Of a DNA stretch of 13,198 bases, positions 12,903 to 13,198 are shown piece by piece. Numbering within the stretch: the first letter of the stretch is position 1; every line of letters begins with the position of its first letter. The translations under genes were made by a program, and so were the position numbers. The notes beneath the pieces are model-generated. The model searched no databases. It saw nothing but the letters and a program-made list of their open reading frames with translations, and had not been told where the DNA came from. Source of the stretch: Nitrososphaeraceae archaeon (GTDB taxonomy: Archaea; Thermoproteota; Nitrososphaeria; Nitrososphaerales; Nitrososphaeraceae); NCBI GenBank assembly GCA_025937665.1, contig JAICQW010000034.1:1-13198 (forward strand), given 5' to 3'.

Positions 12903-13154
12903 ATGAATAAGAATTATAAGCACGCTACAAATAGGTCTAAGAGATGGGACCTCTCGTCCTTGTCGTCTAATATCAAAAGTTCTGCGATAGAAAGCTTTGG
13001 AAAATCACTCTTACTTCCTATCGATGTAATCTTAGGCTGGATTTTTACCAATTACAAGAGACAGAGAATATTCAACAGAATTAGTAATACTATAGTAATC
13101 AAACTAAAGCCGGGCCAAGAATCAAGTGGGAATATCCGATATAGAAAGGACTAG
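12903..13154 (+). CDS. Small basic protein with one hydrophobic segment
   Basis: 83 residues, no family recognised. The N-terminal 30 residues are basic and Ser-rich (NKNYKHATNRSKRWDLSSLS). A moderately hydrophobic stretch (SLLLPIDVILGWIFTN, 35-50) is too short and too acidic for a confident membrane helix and may be an amphipathic anchor. A second basic part follows (YKRQRIFNRISN), then a short strand TIVIKLKPG and a basic end (RYRKD). The ATG at 12903 lies 39 bases behind the phasin-like gene, close enough for co-transcription, although a weak AT-rich element (CATTTAATC, 12880-12888) could serve as its own promoter. The remaining 44 bases of the window show nothing. Confidence 0.55.
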   Translation: MNKNYKHATNRSKRWDLSSLSSNIKSSAIESFGKSLLLPIDVILGWIFTNYKRQRIFNRISNTIVIKLKPGQESSGNIRYRKD

Positions 13155-13198
13155 CTCAGGACAGATCTAATGATGATAAGTTAGAACGATTCGGGTCA

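Noticed and set aside
1..13198. Defence system, CRISPR array, insertion sequence or tRNA-linked island
   Set aside because: No spaced palindromic repeats, transposase or integrase motifs, nuclease or helicase genes, terminal inverted repeats or tRNA cloverleaf were found on either strand.

Overview
The window looks archaeal, and most likely comes from a soil-type ammonia-oxidising thaumarchaeon (Nitrososphaerales, perhaps Nitrosocosmicus-like). That placement is inference from four things: AT-rich DNA, single-gene transcription units with TATA-like boxes centred about 24-30 nt before the start codon (mostly leaderless), many small zinc-knuckle and PRC-barrel-like proteins, and several exported, Asn/Thr-rich surface proteins. 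No rRNA, tRNA, insertion sequence, integrase or CRISPR array was seen.

Layout. (1) 1-415: 5' part of a SAM-dependent methyltransferase on the minus strand, cut by the window edge. (2) 416-1159: mostly non-coding, with two weak small-ORF candidates. (3) 1160-5032: three plus-strand exported proteins, each with its own promoter. They are a tandem-repeat protein ending in an F5/8-type-C (discoidin) domain, a papain-like cysteine-protease-fold protein with C-terminal thrombospondin type-3 calcium repeats, and a Cys-containing exported protein of unknown function. (4) 5129-7686: a 45-residue acidic microprotein (minus), a DUF1326 protein (plus), then on the minus strand an exported PsbP/Mog1-like protein, a PRC-barrel-like protein and a four-helix membrane protein that resembles GtrA. 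(5) 7794-10162: small zinc-binding proteins, a coiled-coil protein and a putative GT-A glycosyltransferase. (6) 10316-11179: a response regulator broken by a one-base frameshift, then a small conserved-looking protein. (7) 11319-13154: an exported beta-rich protein, a TM2-like membrane protein, a 57-residue zinc protein with a GTG start, a hendecad-repeat helical (phasin-like) protein and a small basic protein.

The genes do not form one clear pathway or a recognisable defence system. The most coherent theme is the cell envelope: five signal-peptide proteins, two of them large multi-domain surface proteins side by side. The second theme is five short Cys-rich coding units, two of which are under 60 codons. 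Promoter positions were used to choose start codons. They support TTG or GTG starts at 2773, 7686, 11179, 11319, 12266 and 12561, and argue for internal ATG starts at 7086 and 8337, where a longer ORF would begin inside the TATA box itself.
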